A stretch of 64,000 nucleotides of DNA from Flavobacteriaceae bacterium UBA6268 (GCA_002440705.1 DJVA01000018.1:1-64000), one strand, 5' to 3'. Positions 43,001 to 51,041 are shown, counted from the first letter of the stretch. The notes: generated by a model not told the origin, from the letters alone. Numbers and translations are program-made.

Positions 43001-43804
43001 ACCCCAAACGAGGCAGAAGATGATGCCTTCGATGTGGATTCGGATTTCAATCGAATTCGCCAGCAGCACATGGAATTCACTCCTTCCCTGTCGTGGAAAG
43101 GGTTCGATGGCGCGGAAGTTATTTTGAGTGTGGGTTTTGAAAGTGTTGAAGTAGACCGAACCCCAGATCGCTTTTTAGCGACAATATTGACCGAAGAGGC
43201 CTCAGTTTTTGGCTCCAATGACTTTTTGAAAAGCACCCTGAACTACCATTTTAAGAATCAAGACAATGAAGCGTATCCCACTTTGGGATTGGAGGCATCC
43301 ATCGAAGGTGGTTTTATCAAAAACCTAAAAAACAGCAATCAATTTGGTTTTGTAATTCCCTCGCTTACCTTCATCCAAAAAATAAGTCCGGATGGGCGAT
43401 TGGTCTTTGCGACCAAAATCAAGGGGAGATGGACTTTGGGCGATGATTATGAGTTTTACCAAGCAGCAACCATAGGCGCAGATGATGGGCTTAGGGGTTA
43501 CCGCAACCAACGTTTTACCGGGAAAAATTCCTTTTACCAGAATGTGGATGTTCGGTATAGTTTCAGTCGCATCAAAACGGCCCTCGTGCCTATTACCCTG
43601 GGTATTTACAGTGGTTTTGATTATGGAAAGGTTTGGATTGACGACCGCTTTGTTTTGGACCCAAGCCACAACCAAAGCCGTTTCAACACCTCCTATGGCG
43701 GGGGGTTATTGGTAGAGGGTGCCGATATGCTAACAGGACGACTAAGCCTATTCGCATCGGAAGAAGGAATGCGTTTTTCCTTCGGAATAGGGTTCGATTT
43801 CTAA
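40097..43804 (+). CDS. Lipoprotein fusing metallophosphoesterase, kinase-like core and BamA-like barrel
   Basis: 1235 residues starting at GTG, with lipobox LLGGC (cysteine 19). A calcineurin-like phosphoesterase (about 45-310) shows FLIGDAGK, LFLGDNAYP, PGNHDWYSG, AVHHPMF and VSGHEHNLQ. Residues about 430-720 look like an atypical kinase of the FAM20/HipA/PI-kinase group: glycine-rich GGGHQSKSLRL, a candidate Lys463 in YVMRALRK, a catalytic-type IGDWDRHQDQWRW (Asp603, Arg604, His605) and PRDRDQAF (Asp628 or Asp630) in the metal-binding place. The C-terminus (about 850-1235), with GLRGYRNQRF and ending FSFGIGFDF, is a BamA/TamA-like barrel. Phosphoesterase and barrel are firm; the kinase reading is inference. 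Confidence 0.85.
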   Translation: MHPFRKTYGLLLLFLLGGCASYELQISDRANSYKPSSPLVEGDGAVNVFLIGDAGKAHDGGASPALQTLANYGKEADADDLLLFLGDNAYPKGIPKKEDDHYEEALLAMNLQLEVAKQFPGKVIFIPGNHDWYSGSKGLKTQEKMVEEALGKEAFLPEDGCPIETVDLSDDIVLIVIDSQWYITNWDRYPTMNDDCDIKTRERFFEELESEVKKARGKTTLIAVHHPMFSNGPHGGQYSFGDYQMPLPVLGFVKNSIRKSGGIINSDLQNKHYNEFRKRLIALAQQNSKTVFVSGHEHNLQYIVQDNLPQIVSGSGSKLNPTKNTHGGLFSYGAPGFGVLSIRTDGSSKVSFVSANDPKIVFQQEVLPKDQSSAKIEFATQFPPKVTASIYTPAETEKSGFYKFLWGERFRKYYSTPIEAQTVSLDTLYGGLVPVRKGGGHQSKSLRLKDRNGTQYVMRALRKQPVQYLQSTVFRDQYIEGQFDDTKTESLVLDVFTGAHPYAPFVIGDLADAVGVYHTNPRLFYVPKQAALDGYTGDFGDELYMIEEHTSKGHGDLASFGYSDKIISTYDLFKKLHKDEDFTIDGASYIRARLFDMLIGDWDRHQDQWRWIEFKENGKKVYRPLPRDRDQAFSRMSDGVLLGAVTALTPGARLLRKYSGDLKDVKGMNLEPYPLDMAFLGDTPKEVWDQQVVRMQEGLTDEVIEKAFLNLPKEVSDATVEEIKDMLKSRRKNLQAISDRYYKLVSKLGVITGTDKDDAFVITAHENGNVTVEVYRIKDGMLKDKFHERTYHPSETKELWLYGLDDDDTFTLNGKSKKIKIRLVGGQNNDVYNIPEGKNVILYDYQSKPNDISKARSASIRLRDDYETNNYDYKKLKTNTNQLVPSIGSNPDDGFRLGILDTYTVYGFERNPFTSKHTLRAEYYFATEGFDATYQGVFAHLPFPLNLGFKARITSDTYVGNFFGYGNSTPNEAEDDAFDVDSDFNRIRQQHMEFTPSLSWKGFDGAEVILSVGFESVEVDRTPDRFLATILTEEASVFGSNDFLKSTLNYHFKNQDNEAYPTLGLEASIEGGFIKNLKNSNQFGFVIPSLTFIQKISPDGRLVFATKIKGRWTLGDDYEFYQAATIGADDGLRGYRNQRFTGKNSFYQNVDVRYSFSRIKTALVPITLGIYSGFDYGKVWIDDRFVLDPSHNQSRFNTSYGGGLLVEGADMLTGRLSLFASEEGMRFSFGIGFDF

Positions 43805-45063
43805 TCATTTTCCCTTTTAAACTGCCTAATGATCAACCCCAATGGACGATCGTAAGTAAGGTAGTTGGACATCCAATCCAAAAAAGCAATGAACTTGTTT
43901 CGGAATCCTACCAAAGACAAAATGTGCACCAACATCCAAACCACCCACGCAAAACTTCCCTGAAACTTGAATTTGGGCAAATCGACTACCGCTTTTTTCC
44001 TACCAATGGTCGCCATAGTCCCCTTATCCTTATAAGAAAACCGTTCCATGGGTTTTCCTAAAACCTGATTTTTTAAATTCTTAGCCAAATGTTTTGCTTG
44101 CTGCTGAGCCACGGGAGCCAACATGGGCAACCCCCTTGGAGTTTCCTCGGTTACTTGTCCAGCAACATCGCCAATGGCAAAAACGTGTTCGTGTTCCTTC
44201 ACTTGGTTGAAAGCATCCACCATGACGCGATTTCCGCCCATCAAGCAATTTTCTCCGAGCCCCGCAATAGGAGCGCCCTTCACCCCCGCCGTCCATAAAA
44301 CGGTATCGGTATGGAAAGCATTCCCATTTTCCAGGGTAAGTTCACTTCCGTCATAACCATTAACCCTTGCGTTCAGAAATACCGTTACTCCTAATTCCTG
44401 CAAGTATTGAAGGGTTTTGGAGGAAGCCTGTTCCGACATGGTTTTCATCAATCGGTCTCCTGCCTCGTACAAATTGATGTTCATGTATTGTGTATTCAAT
44501 TCGGGAAAATCCCTTGGGATGACGTATTTTTTCATCTCGGCGATGGCGCCGGCCATTTCCACGCCTGCCGGGCCGCCTCCCACAATGGCCACGTTCAGTA
44601 TTTCGGGAACCTCCTCGCGGGAATGGTACAATGCCTTTTCCAAATTCTGAAAAATATAACTGCGAATGTTCAGGGCATCAGGAATGGTCTTGAGGGTAAG
44701 CAACTGATTTTTGATCGATTCGAACTTAAAATAATTGCTTTCACTCCCGGTTGCCACCACCAAGACATCGTAAGAGAGCTCCCCGATGGAGGTAATTACT
44801 TTTTTTGAAGTGGTCTCTACCGAAACCACTTCGGCCATTCGAAAACTAACGTTTCGGTATTCCCTGAAGATACGACGAATAGGGTATGCAATACTGTATG
44901 GCTCCAATCCACCTGTCGCCACTTGGTACATTAGGGGTTGGAAGTTGTGGAAATTGTTCCGGTCTATGATGAGTACGTCGAAGTATTTTTTGCTCAACTT
45001 TTTGGCGAGGGTAATGCCGCCAAATCCGGCACCAATGATAACTACTTTTGTCTTTGGTTTCAT
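43801..45063 (-). CDS. Type II NADH:quinone oxidoreductase (NDH-2 family)
   Basis: 420-residue FAD-dependent oxidoreductase. The first Rossmann motif KVVIIGAGFGGITLAKKL binds FAD, the second VAIVGGGPAGVEMAGAIAE binds NADH, and VFAIGDVAGQ is the FAD C-terminal motif. The quinone-binding C-terminus with AWVVWMLVHILSLVGFRNKF forms a membrane-association region. It moves electrons from NADH to quinone without pumping protons. The ATG at 45063 directly precedes the Rossmann fold; an upstream alternative adds a poor N-terminus. The stop overlaps the upstream convergent gene by 4 bp. Confidence 0.92.
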   Translation of the reverse strand: MKPKTKVVIIGAGFGGITLAKKLSKKYFDVLIIDRNNFHNFQPLMYQVATGGLEPYSIAYPIRRIFREYRNVSFRMAEVVSVETTSKKVITSIGELSYDVLVVATGSESNYFKFESIKNQLLTLKTIPDALNIRSYIFQNLEKALYHSREEVPEILNVAIVGGGPAGVEMAGAIAEMKKYVIPRDFPELNTQYMNINLYEAGDRLMKTMSEQASSKTLQYLQELGVTVFLNARVNGYDGSELTLENGNAFHTDTVLWTAGVKGAPIAGLGENCLMGGNRVMVDAFNQVKEHEHVFAIGDVAGQVTEETPRGLPMLAPVAQQQAKHLAKNLKNQVLGKPMERFSYKDKGTMATIGRKKAVVDLPKFKFQGSFAWVVWMLVHILSLVGFRNKFIAFLDWMSNYLTYDRPLGLIIRQFKREND

Positions 45064-45127
45064 AAAAGCATTTCTCCCGCAAAAATACGGCAAACCCAGA
45101 AGCCTGCCTTGTAATTTTATAAATACA

Positions 45128-45157
45128 TAAAAAAAGCCCCAAAATATCTGGGGCTTT
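45128..45157 (-). terminator. Terminator of the SulP / carbonic anhydrase operon
   Basis: On the reverse strand the stem AAAGCCCC / GGGGCTTT closes a 9-base loop and runs into seven T residues, 20 bases after the carbonic anhydrase stop. Confidence 0.87.
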
Positions 45158-45177
45158 AAGGATCATGCATTAAGTAT

Positions 45178-45807
45178 TTATTCGTAAAACGTTACCGAAC
45201 CATTGCTAAGGTCGTACATGGCCCCGACGATTTGGATTTCCCCTTTTTCCTCCATCTCCTTCAGGATGACGCTTTGGCTGCGGATGTTTTCAAGGGTCAT
45301 TTCCACGTTCTTTTCGGCCACGGCATCTACAAATTCGGTATTGGAAGAGTTTCGAAGTTCCTTTCCCTTGGGCTGTTCCACTGCATATACGGCAGGTTCA
45401 ATTTTATTAATGAGCGCCGTAAGGTTACCCATGCGGGCATGGTCGCAGGCGCCTTTTACGGCACCGCAACTGGTGTGCCCCAGTACCACGATCAATTTGG
45501 TACCTGCTAGTTTACAGGCAAACTCCATACTTCCCAGAATATCCTGGTTTACGAAGTTTCCGGCAATCCGAATGCTGAAGATGTCTCCCAAACCTTGGTC
45601 GAACACCAATTCGGCCGAAACCCTCGAGTCGATACAGCTAAGGATGGTTGCAAAGGGAAACTGTCCTTCGGCAGTTTCGTTGACCTGCTGCAATAAATTG
45701 CGGTTGGCCTTCAGATTATTTTGAAAACGAAGATTTCCCTCCTTCAAAAAATTTAGTGCTTTCTGAGGGGTCATCGTAGCTTGTGTTTCTTGTGTATGTG
45801 CTTTCAT
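45178..45807 (-). CDS. Beta-class carbonic anhydrase
   Basis: 209-residue cytoplasmic zinc enzyme converting CO2 to bicarbonate. The zinc ligands are Cys58, His111 and Cys114 (SCIDSRVSAE and VLGHTSCGAV), with the Asp60-Arg62 catalytic dyad. There is no signal peptide. It follows the SulP transporter by 10 bp on the same strand, a pairing seen in many bacteria for bicarbonate uptake or pH balance. The start is ATG at 45807. Confidence 0.94.
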   Translation of the reverse strand: MKAHTQETQATMTPQKALNFLKEGNLRFQNNLKANRNLLQQVNETAEGQFPFATILSCIDSRVSAELVFDQGLGDIFSIRIAGNFVNQDILGSMEFACKLAGTKLIVVLGHTSCGAVKGACDHARMGNLTALINKIEPAVYAVEQPKGKELRNSSNTEFVDAVAEKNVEMTLENIRSQSVILKEMEEKGEIQIVGAMYDLSNGSVTFYE

Positions 45808-45817
45808 GGGTGTGTTT

Positions 45818-47395
45818 TTATGCTGATTTTGGTCTTAGTTTGAAAAATTCGATAAAGCTGGAAGGATTTTCCACAGTGCCCCTTTCGGAAATCAATTTAA
45901 TGGTAATATTCCGATTTCGAGCCTTTTCGGAAAAATCTTCCAAAATTTCCACGATGTCGTTGTCCAAGTAGCGGGTTTTCCGTACATCGAGTTCCAAATG
46001 CGTACCCTCGCTTAGGGCGTCCAATTCCTTTAGGATGGCACCTTTATTGATAAAGGTAACTTCTTCGGCAAGGGCCATTTTCACCTTGGAAACGCCGTTT
46101 TCAACAGCTTCAATATGCAAGAAATGTGAATTCTGGTAACTTTTAATCAGGATCACTACAATCCCAACAATCAATCCCAAACCAATCCCAACCAGCAAAT
46201 CGGTAAATACGATGCCTACTACGGTGACCACGAAGGGAACAAATTGTTTCCAGCCCATTTGATACATTTTTTTGAACAAGGAAGGTTTCGCCAATTTATA
46301 TCCAACCACCAATAAAACCGATGCCAAAACCGATAAAGGAATCATGTTCAATAGTCTTGGAATCAAAATTACGGAAATCAACAAAAGGAACCCATGAATG
46401 ATGGCCGACATTTTGGTTTTCCCTCCCGACTGGACATTGGCCGAACTCCTTACAATAACTTGGGTGATAGGTAACCCCCCTATAAGTCCCGAAACAATGT
46501 TTCCGGTACCTTGGGCCAGTAATTCACGGTTGGTAGGGGTAACCCGTTTCTCGGGATCCAACTTATCGGTAGCTTCCACGCAAAGCAAAGTTTCCAAACT
46601 TGCAACCAAGGCAATTGTAAAGGCCGTAATCCAAATGTCTGGGCTTGTTATGGCACTAAAATTGGGAAAGCTGAATTGCCCCAAAAAAGAAGCTGCATTT
46701 TCTGGAATGGGGACTTGGACCAAGTTTTTTGATGCAATGCCCCAATCAGATCCTTGGGTGAAGGTGAAATACAAAATACCCAATACCACAGCAACCAAGG
46801 GCCCCTGAATGAGTTGGAATAGTTTGAAACGTTTGGCCATCACTTTCTCCCAAAGAATCAAAACCCCCAAACCTATGGCGGCTACAAGGGTAGAACCAAG
46901 ACTCACAAAATTGAGGGAATTAATGATTTCCGAAAAAGTGTTTTGCCCATCTACTTGGAAGAACGCAAAATCGCCTTCAGGATCGGCATCATATCCAAAG
47001 AAATGCGGAATTTGTTTGAAAATAATAATGATTCCAATACCCGTCAACATTCCTTTGATGACCGAAGAAGGAAAATAATAGCCGATAATTCCGGCACGGA
47101 GGATCCCCAATAGTATTTGAATGGCACCTCCCAATACCACAGCCAAGAGAAAGTTCTCAAAACTGCCCAAAGTAGCAATGGCTCCTAAAACTATGGCAGC
47201 CAATCCAGCGGCTGGACCACTAACGCCAATCTGTGAACCACTTAGGGAACCCACAAGGATTCCTCCAACAATCCCTGCGATAAGTCCTGAGAACAGTGGC
47301 GCCCCACTTGCCAATGCTATTCCCAAACACAAGGGCAGGGCAACAAAAAATACCACAATACTTGCCGGTATGTCTTTTTTCAAATTTTTAAACAT
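45818..47395 (-). CDS. SulP-family anion (probably bicarbonate) transporter with STAS domain
   Basis: 525 residues. Membrane part of about 11-14 spans starts PASIVVFFVALPLCLGIALA and includes the SulP hallmark GGLPITQVIVRSSANVQSGG. A cytoplasmic STAS domain (about 430-525) has VTFINKGAILKELDAL and LELDVRKTRYLDNDIVEIL. SulP proteins carry sulfate, bicarbonate or other anions; the linked carbonic anhydrase points to bicarbonate. A perfect palindrome lies 13 bp upstream of its start codon. Confidence 0.9.
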   Translation of the reverse strand: MFKNLKKDIPASIVVFFVALPLCLGIALASGAPLFSGLIAGIVGGILVGSLSGSQIGVSGPAAGLAAIVLGAIATLGSFENFLLAVVLGGAIQILLGILRAGIIGYYFPSSVIKGMLTGIGIIIIFKQIPHFFGYDADPEGDFAFFQVDGQNTFSEIINSLNFVSLGSTLVAAIGLGVLILWEKVMAKRFKLFQLIQGPLVAVVLGILYFTFTQGSDWGIASKNLVQVPIPENAASFLGQFSFPNFSAITSPDIWITAFTIALVASLETLLCVEATDKLDPEKRVTPTNRELLAQGTGNIVSGLIGGLPITQVIVRSSANVQSGGKTKMSAIIHGFLLLISVILIPRLLNMIPLSVLASVLLVVGYKLAKPSLFKKMYQMGWKQFVPFVVTVVGIVFTDLLVGIGLGLIVGIVVILIKSYQNSHFLHIEAVENGVSKVKMALAEEVTFINKGAILKELDALSEGTHLELDVRKTRYLDNDIVEILEDFSEKARNRNITIKLISERGTVENPSSFIEFFKLRPKSA

Positions 47396-47408
47396 AACAA
47401 TGAATTTG

Positions 47409-47424
47409 TTTCCCGAACGGGAAA
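47409..47424. promoter_or_regulatory. 16-bp perfect palindrome before the SulP gene
   Basis: TTTCCCG-AA-CGGGAAA lies between the 105-residue hypothetical gene and the SulP start codon, in the 5' leader of the transporter/carbonic anhydrase pair. It has no T-tract in the right place for a terminator, so an operator or a small leader hairpin is more likely. Confidence 0.6.
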
Positions 47425-47455
47425 AGATTTAGAAATAATTTTAAAATAAATGGAA

Positions 47456-47770
47456 TTATGCCCTGTATTCGGGAGGCGGAGGCAGTATGCTTGGCAAGTT
47501 CACACTCTGAACCAAAAGATACTTGGCATTTAAGCCATTGGGTTCCGAAGAACCCCAAAATGAAGTCGAAAAATCCAACACAATCCAGTCCTTTTCAGCC
47601 TTTTCCTTTGCTAATTCTTTTTGGCTTTCTTGCGAGGGCTCCTTTTCAGGAGCATCGACCAAGGAATAAGAAGTTTTTTCCTTCACCTGTAAATAGGAAA
47701 CTGCCATGGGAGCTAAAATGCTAAATACCATGAGCAATGAAAAAAGGAATTTTACTGATTTCCGGATCAT
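47456..47770 (-). CDS. Small exported or membrane-anchored protein of unknown function
   Basis: 104 residues. The N-terminus MIRKSVKFLFSLLMVFSILA has one strong hydrophobic segment that could be a signal peptide or anchor. An acidic, lysine-rich central stretch (EKEPSQESQKELAKEKAEKD) is followed by a short C-terminal part ending PPPPEYRA. No family was recognised. It precedes the SulP gene by 60 bp on the same strand and might share its transcript. The ATG at 47770 is preferred over a start 13 codons earlier. Confidence 0.65.
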   Translation of the reverse strand: MIRKSVKFLFSLLMVFSILAPMAVSYLQVKEKTSYSLVDAPEKEPSQESQKELAKEKAEKDWIVLDFSTSFWGSSEPNGLNAKYLLVQSVNLPSILPPPPEYRA

Positions 47771-47856
47771 TTTGATTTTTAAAGGCCTAAAGATATTTTG
47801 AATGTGCAAAAAAGGTCCCTAATGGTTTGTTAAATTTTTAGTGAAACATGAATCAT

Positions 47857-47886
47857 AAAAAGGGCTCGCCGTATGACGAGCCCTTT
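47857..47886 (-). terminator. Terminator of the DUF4397 gene
   Basis: A 10-bp stem AAAGGGCTCG / CGAGCCCTTT with an 8-base loop, followed on the reverse strand by a short T-run, 22 bases after the stop codon. Confidence 0.8.
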
Positions 47887-47908
47887 CGAAAGCTTCCTAT
47901 CAACAATC

Positions 47909-48904
47909 CTATCGCTTAATAAATCGTTTTACCACAGACTGATTTCCTACCTGTATAGTTACATTATAGATTCCTTGTGCCAAACTTGAAACATCCAATT
48001 GGAATGATTCATTAATGTTATTTTGGGTAAGGATGATTCTTCCTTGCATATCAATTACCGTCATACCAAAATTCCCAACTTCTAGTCCCTGAATTGTCAG
48101 GGTGTTTTCTACAGGGTTTGGATATACGGCGAAGGCATTCCGGATGTTTTCCTGGACACTTAGAGGTACTGGAGGCAATTCCACCATATCCCCACCTGAG
48201 GGCAATGCTACCCACAATCCAAAAGCGGGTCCATCGCTATTATTGGATGGATCCAAAAAACCAGAGGCCACCACTACCAATGCAGCCCCATCCAGTCCCA
48301 AAGTGCTTAAGGGTGCAGAAAATTGAGCCACTGCTGTTGTCCCTGAAGCATCTTGGATTTCTAAGGTGTAATCATTGGTTGGCAATTCTAGGTAGCCTTG
48401 GAAATCGGTGTAGGCTAAGTCGTCTACAATGGTGCCGGCCCCAACACCAACTTCCGCCACGTCCACGGTGGGGGCATCGGTAGAACCGTGATGCACCAAT
48501 ACATCTGTATTCGTTCCTGTTGTTGCAGCTTCGCGGCCCATAGGATATACTTCCAGACCAAATGGAGGTGCAGGATCGTAGCCAGTGAGACTCACAATTC
48601 CATCGGCGACCACCACATAGGTTTCGCCATCCATAAGTGTTACAGGGAATGTGGCAATGGCATCGGAAGCACTCGAACTATTGGGTGGTGCAATGCCAAT
48701 AACCACCTCCACATCGGCAGGAAAATCAATGAATGGGGTAGCCGTACGAAATGCAAAGTTGTCCACCGCCAATACATCGTCCAAATAGACATCTACTTCC
48801 GCAGCTGCGGCGTCGGCAGAATTGTGGATTACTTGAACCCTAGCTTGGGAAAACACCAAGACAGGAAACATTAAAAAAACGAAAGGCAATAATGTTCTTT
48901 TCAT
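47909..48904 (-). CDS. DUF4397 protein with type IX secretion sorting domain
   Basis: 331-residue exported protein. The signal peptide ends near VFSQA. Residues about 20-245 contain the DUF4397 fold, a beta-sandwich opening RVQVIHNSADAAAAEVDVYL and repeating at VLVHHGSTDAPTVDV. The C-terminal ~80 residues, starting VYPNPVENTLTIQG and ending VVKRFIKR, form a type A T9SS sorting domain. The protein is thus carried through the outer membrane and anchored or released. The lone terminator and no close same-strand neighbour suggest a single-gene unit. Function of DUF4397 is unknown; surface display is likely. Confidence 0.9.
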   Translation of the reverse strand: MKRTLLPFVFLMFPVLVFSQARVQVIHNSADAAAAEVDVYLDDVLAVDNFAFRTATPFIDFPADVEVVIGIAPPNSSSASDAIATFPVTLMDGETYVVVADGIVSLTGYDPAPPFGLEVYPMGREAATTGTNTDVLVHHGSTDAPTVDVAEVGVGAGTIVDDLAYTDFQGYLELPTNDYTLEIQDASGTTAVAQFSAPLSTLGLDGAALVVVASGFLDPSNNSDGPAFGLWVALPSGGDMVELPPVPLSVQENIRNAFAVYPNPVENTLTIQGLEVGNFGMTVIDMQGRIILTQNNINESFQLDVSSLAQGIYNVTIQVGNQSVVKRFIKR

Positions 48905-49067
48905 AGCTGGTTTTGTTTAAAGTTAATAACTGATGTTTAAACAATTTTAGATGTCAGATTACTACCTACTTATTTGTCTTTAATAAAATTTTAACTTTTT
49001 GTTTAATTTTAAGAGTGAATTGTTAGACAAATCAAAATACCTGAATCCCTCCTACTTTTCACATTTT

Positions 49068-49102
49068 TTTGTGAATACCATCTACTGCAATCTGTATCTT
49101 TA
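49068..49102 (+). promoter_or_regulatory. Promoter of the M28 peptidase gene
   Basis: TTTG (49068-49071) and TATCTTTA (49095-49102) are spaced by 23 bases, at the long end of the Bacteroidota range. The last base of the -7 box differs from consensus. Confidence 0.5.
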
Positions 49103-49126
49103 TAACCGAAATTCATTTTTACCAAT

Positions 49127-50143
49127 ATGAAATATCTTTTACTTGGAATTGTGACTATTAGTTTTGTTTCCTGCCATACCGCACAGAGTAGTATGCCGGA
49201 TGTCAAAATGATGACTCGAATCGACTATGCCAATACCATTACTGCAGAAGATTTGAAAACGCATCTTTACCAACTTGCCAGTGATGATATGCAAGGAAGA
49301 ATGACGGGAGAGCCCGGACAGAAAATGGCAGCGGAATATTTGAAAAACTTTTATGAGAATGAAGGCATTGCATCGCCCATAGGTGAAGGCAACTATTTTC
49401 AAACCATTCCAGCGGAGTATTTCAACAGAATGAAAAACCCTAAGGCTTCTGAAAATGTAGTCGCTTTCATCAAAGGAAGTGAAAAACCCAACGAAATTGT
49501 GATACTCTCCGCCCACTACGACCATGTGGGCATGAAAGATGGGCTGGTATACAATGGAGCAGACGATGACGGTAGCGGAACGGTAAGCCTCTTGGAAATG
49601 GCGCAAGCCTTTCAAAAAGCAGTAAAAAATGGGAATGGCCCAAAAAGGTCCATCCTCTTCTTGCACGTTACCGGTGAAGAAATTGGACTGTATGGTTCGC
49701 GCTATTATACAGAACATCCAATATTTCCTCTGGAAAATACCGTTTGCGACCTCAACACCGATATGGTGGGGCGTATCGACCCCAATAAAAAGGACAACCC
49801 CAATTACATCTACCTTATAGGAAGCGATAAATTAAGTCAGGAGTTGCACGACCTTTCAGAAGAAATAAATGAGACTTACGCCCATTTGGAATTGGACTAT
49901 ACCTTTAATGACGACAACGATCCCAACCGATTTTACTACCGAAGCGACCATTACAATTTTGCTAAGAACAACATTCCTATCATTTTTTATTTCAATGGAG
50001 TCCATGAAGACTACCACCAGCCTACAGACACCCCCGATAAGATTGATTATGAATTGATGGCCAAACGGGTAAAGTTAATTTTCCAGACGGCTTGGGAAGT
50101 GGCCAACAGGGACCAAAGAATCACGGCGGACAAATTGAAATAA
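49127..50143 (+). CDS. M28-family metallopeptidase, lipoprotein
   Basis: 338-residue exported zinc aminopeptidase. The signal peptide MKYLLLGIVTISFVSCHTAQ carries a lipobox with Cys16. The M28 core shows the metal ligands in LSAHYDHVG, NGADDDGSG, HVTGEEIGLYGS and LNTDMVGR, and the last histidine is probably in NGVHEDYHQPTDTPDKI, the family's typical ending. It should remove N-terminal residues from peptides in the periplasm or at the surface. It has its own promoter, and the tRNA-His terminator lies just beyond its stop. Confidence 0.92.
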   Translation: MKYLLLGIVTISFVSCHTAQSSMPDVKMMTRIDYANTITAEDLKTHLYQLASDDMQGRMTGEPGQKMAAEYLKNFYENEGIASPIGEGNYFQTIPAEYFNRMKNPKASENVVAFIKGSEKPNEIVILSAHYDHVGMKDGLVYNGADDDGSGTVSLLEMAQAFQKAVKNGNGPKRSILFLHVTGEEIGLYGSRYYTEHPIFPLENTVCDLNTDMVGRIDPNKKDNPNYIYLIGSDKLSQELHDLSEEINETYAHLELDYTFNDDNDPNRFYYRSDHYNFAKNNIPIIFYFNGVHEDYHQPTDTPDKIDYELMAKRVKLIFQTAWEVANRDQRITADKLK

Positions 50144-50171
50144 CAAAAAAACCCCCAACTTTTGTTGAGGG
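50144..50171 (-). terminator. tRNA-His terminator
   Basis: On the reverse strand CCCTCAAC / GTTGGGGG with an AAAA loop (one G-T pair) runs into eight T residues, 7 bases after the tRNA 3' end. It also lies directly behind the M28 peptidase stop codon, converging from the other side. Confidence 0.82.
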
Positions 50172-50178
50172 CTTTTGG

Positions 50179-50253
<75 letters not shown>

Positions 50254-50279
50254 GTGTTAATTTGCTTCAGAAGCGGGTG

Positions 50280-50310
50280 CAAATATAATTCAAAATGCTT
50301 CCCTGCACAA
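50280..50310 (-). promoter_or_regulatory. tRNA-His promoter
   Basis: On the reverse strand TTG (50308-50310), 20 bases and TATATTTG (50280-50287) fit the Bacteroidota promoter pattern, about 27 bases before the tRNA. Confidence 0.65.
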
Positions 50311-50323
50311 TACTTTTAAAAAA

Positions 50324-51040
50324 TTATATCAAATCGCCCAACGAATTCACCGCTGGGTAGCGTTCCACCGTAAATCCCTCTCCGTATTCGGTTCCAATAA
50401 GCCTTCCCAAATCGCGGTTCCGGTAACTCAAACTTTCCATGGTATTCTTGGAAGATATCGGAGTATCGGGTTCGTTGCTGTTTGGATCATAAAACTGACT
50501 TTTATATGCAAAAACAGCCTTCAGTTTGGTTTCCATATAGCCCGTAACGTCCACAACGAAATCTGGTTTTAAATCCTTCCATTGAATGTAGTGGTACACT
50601 TGCTTTGGTCGCCATGCTTTTTGATGATTTCCTTCGTGAAGGGTTTCTATTTTAGGCAAACCACTCAAAAAGCAAGACTCACTAACCAAGCGGCTCCCTT
50701 TACCATGGTCGATATGACGATCATCCACGGCATTGCAGAGAACTATTTCCGGGCGATACTTTCGAAGTATTTTGATGATTTCCAACTGTGTGACGGCATT
50801 GTTCTCAAAAAAACCATCCGCAAATTCCAAATTATGGCGAAAACTTACCCCCAAAATAGCACCTGCGGCTTTGGCTTCTTCATCCCTAATTTCGGCACTG
50901 CCTCGGGTCCCCAATTCACCACGGGTCAAATCCAATATCCCCACCTTCCTTCCCAAGGAAATCTCTTTGGCTAGGGTTGCTCCACAACTCATTTCCACGT
51001 CATCGGGATGGGCCCCAACAGCCAAAATGTCTAACTTCAT
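50324..51040 (-). CDS. bshB1: Bacillithiol biosynthesis deacetylase BshB1
   Basis: 238-residue zinc deacetylase of the PIG-L/LmbE family that removes acetyl from GlcNAc-malate in bacillithiol synthesis. The N-terminal MKLDILAVGAHPDDVEMSCG carries the zinc-binding AHPDD motif, RGELGTRG follows, and the third ligand is in DDRHIDHGKGS. The C-terminal GRLIGTEYGEGFTVER is typical of BshB1 rather than BshB2. The ATG at 51040 begins one base after the TAG of the upstream PLP-enzyme gene, so expression is coupled to sulfur amino-acid metabolism. Confidence 0.93.
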   Translation of the reverse strand: MKLDILAVGAHPDDVEMSCGATLAKEISLGRKVGILDLTRGELGTRGSAEIRDEEAKAAGAILGVSFRHNLEFADGFFENNAVTQLEIIKILRKYRPEIVLCNAVDDRHIDHGKGSRLVSESCFLSGLPKIETLHEGNHQKAWRPKQVYHYIQWKDLKPDFVVDVTGYMETKLKAVFAYKSQFYDPNSNEPDTPISSKNTMESLSYRNRDLGRLIGTEYGEGFTVERYPAVNSLGDLI

Positions 51041-51041
51041 A

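Noticed and set aside
47456..47770. Possible anti-sigma or regulatory partner of the SulP gene
   Set aside because: Nothing beyond position supports a link; kept as a protein of unknown function.
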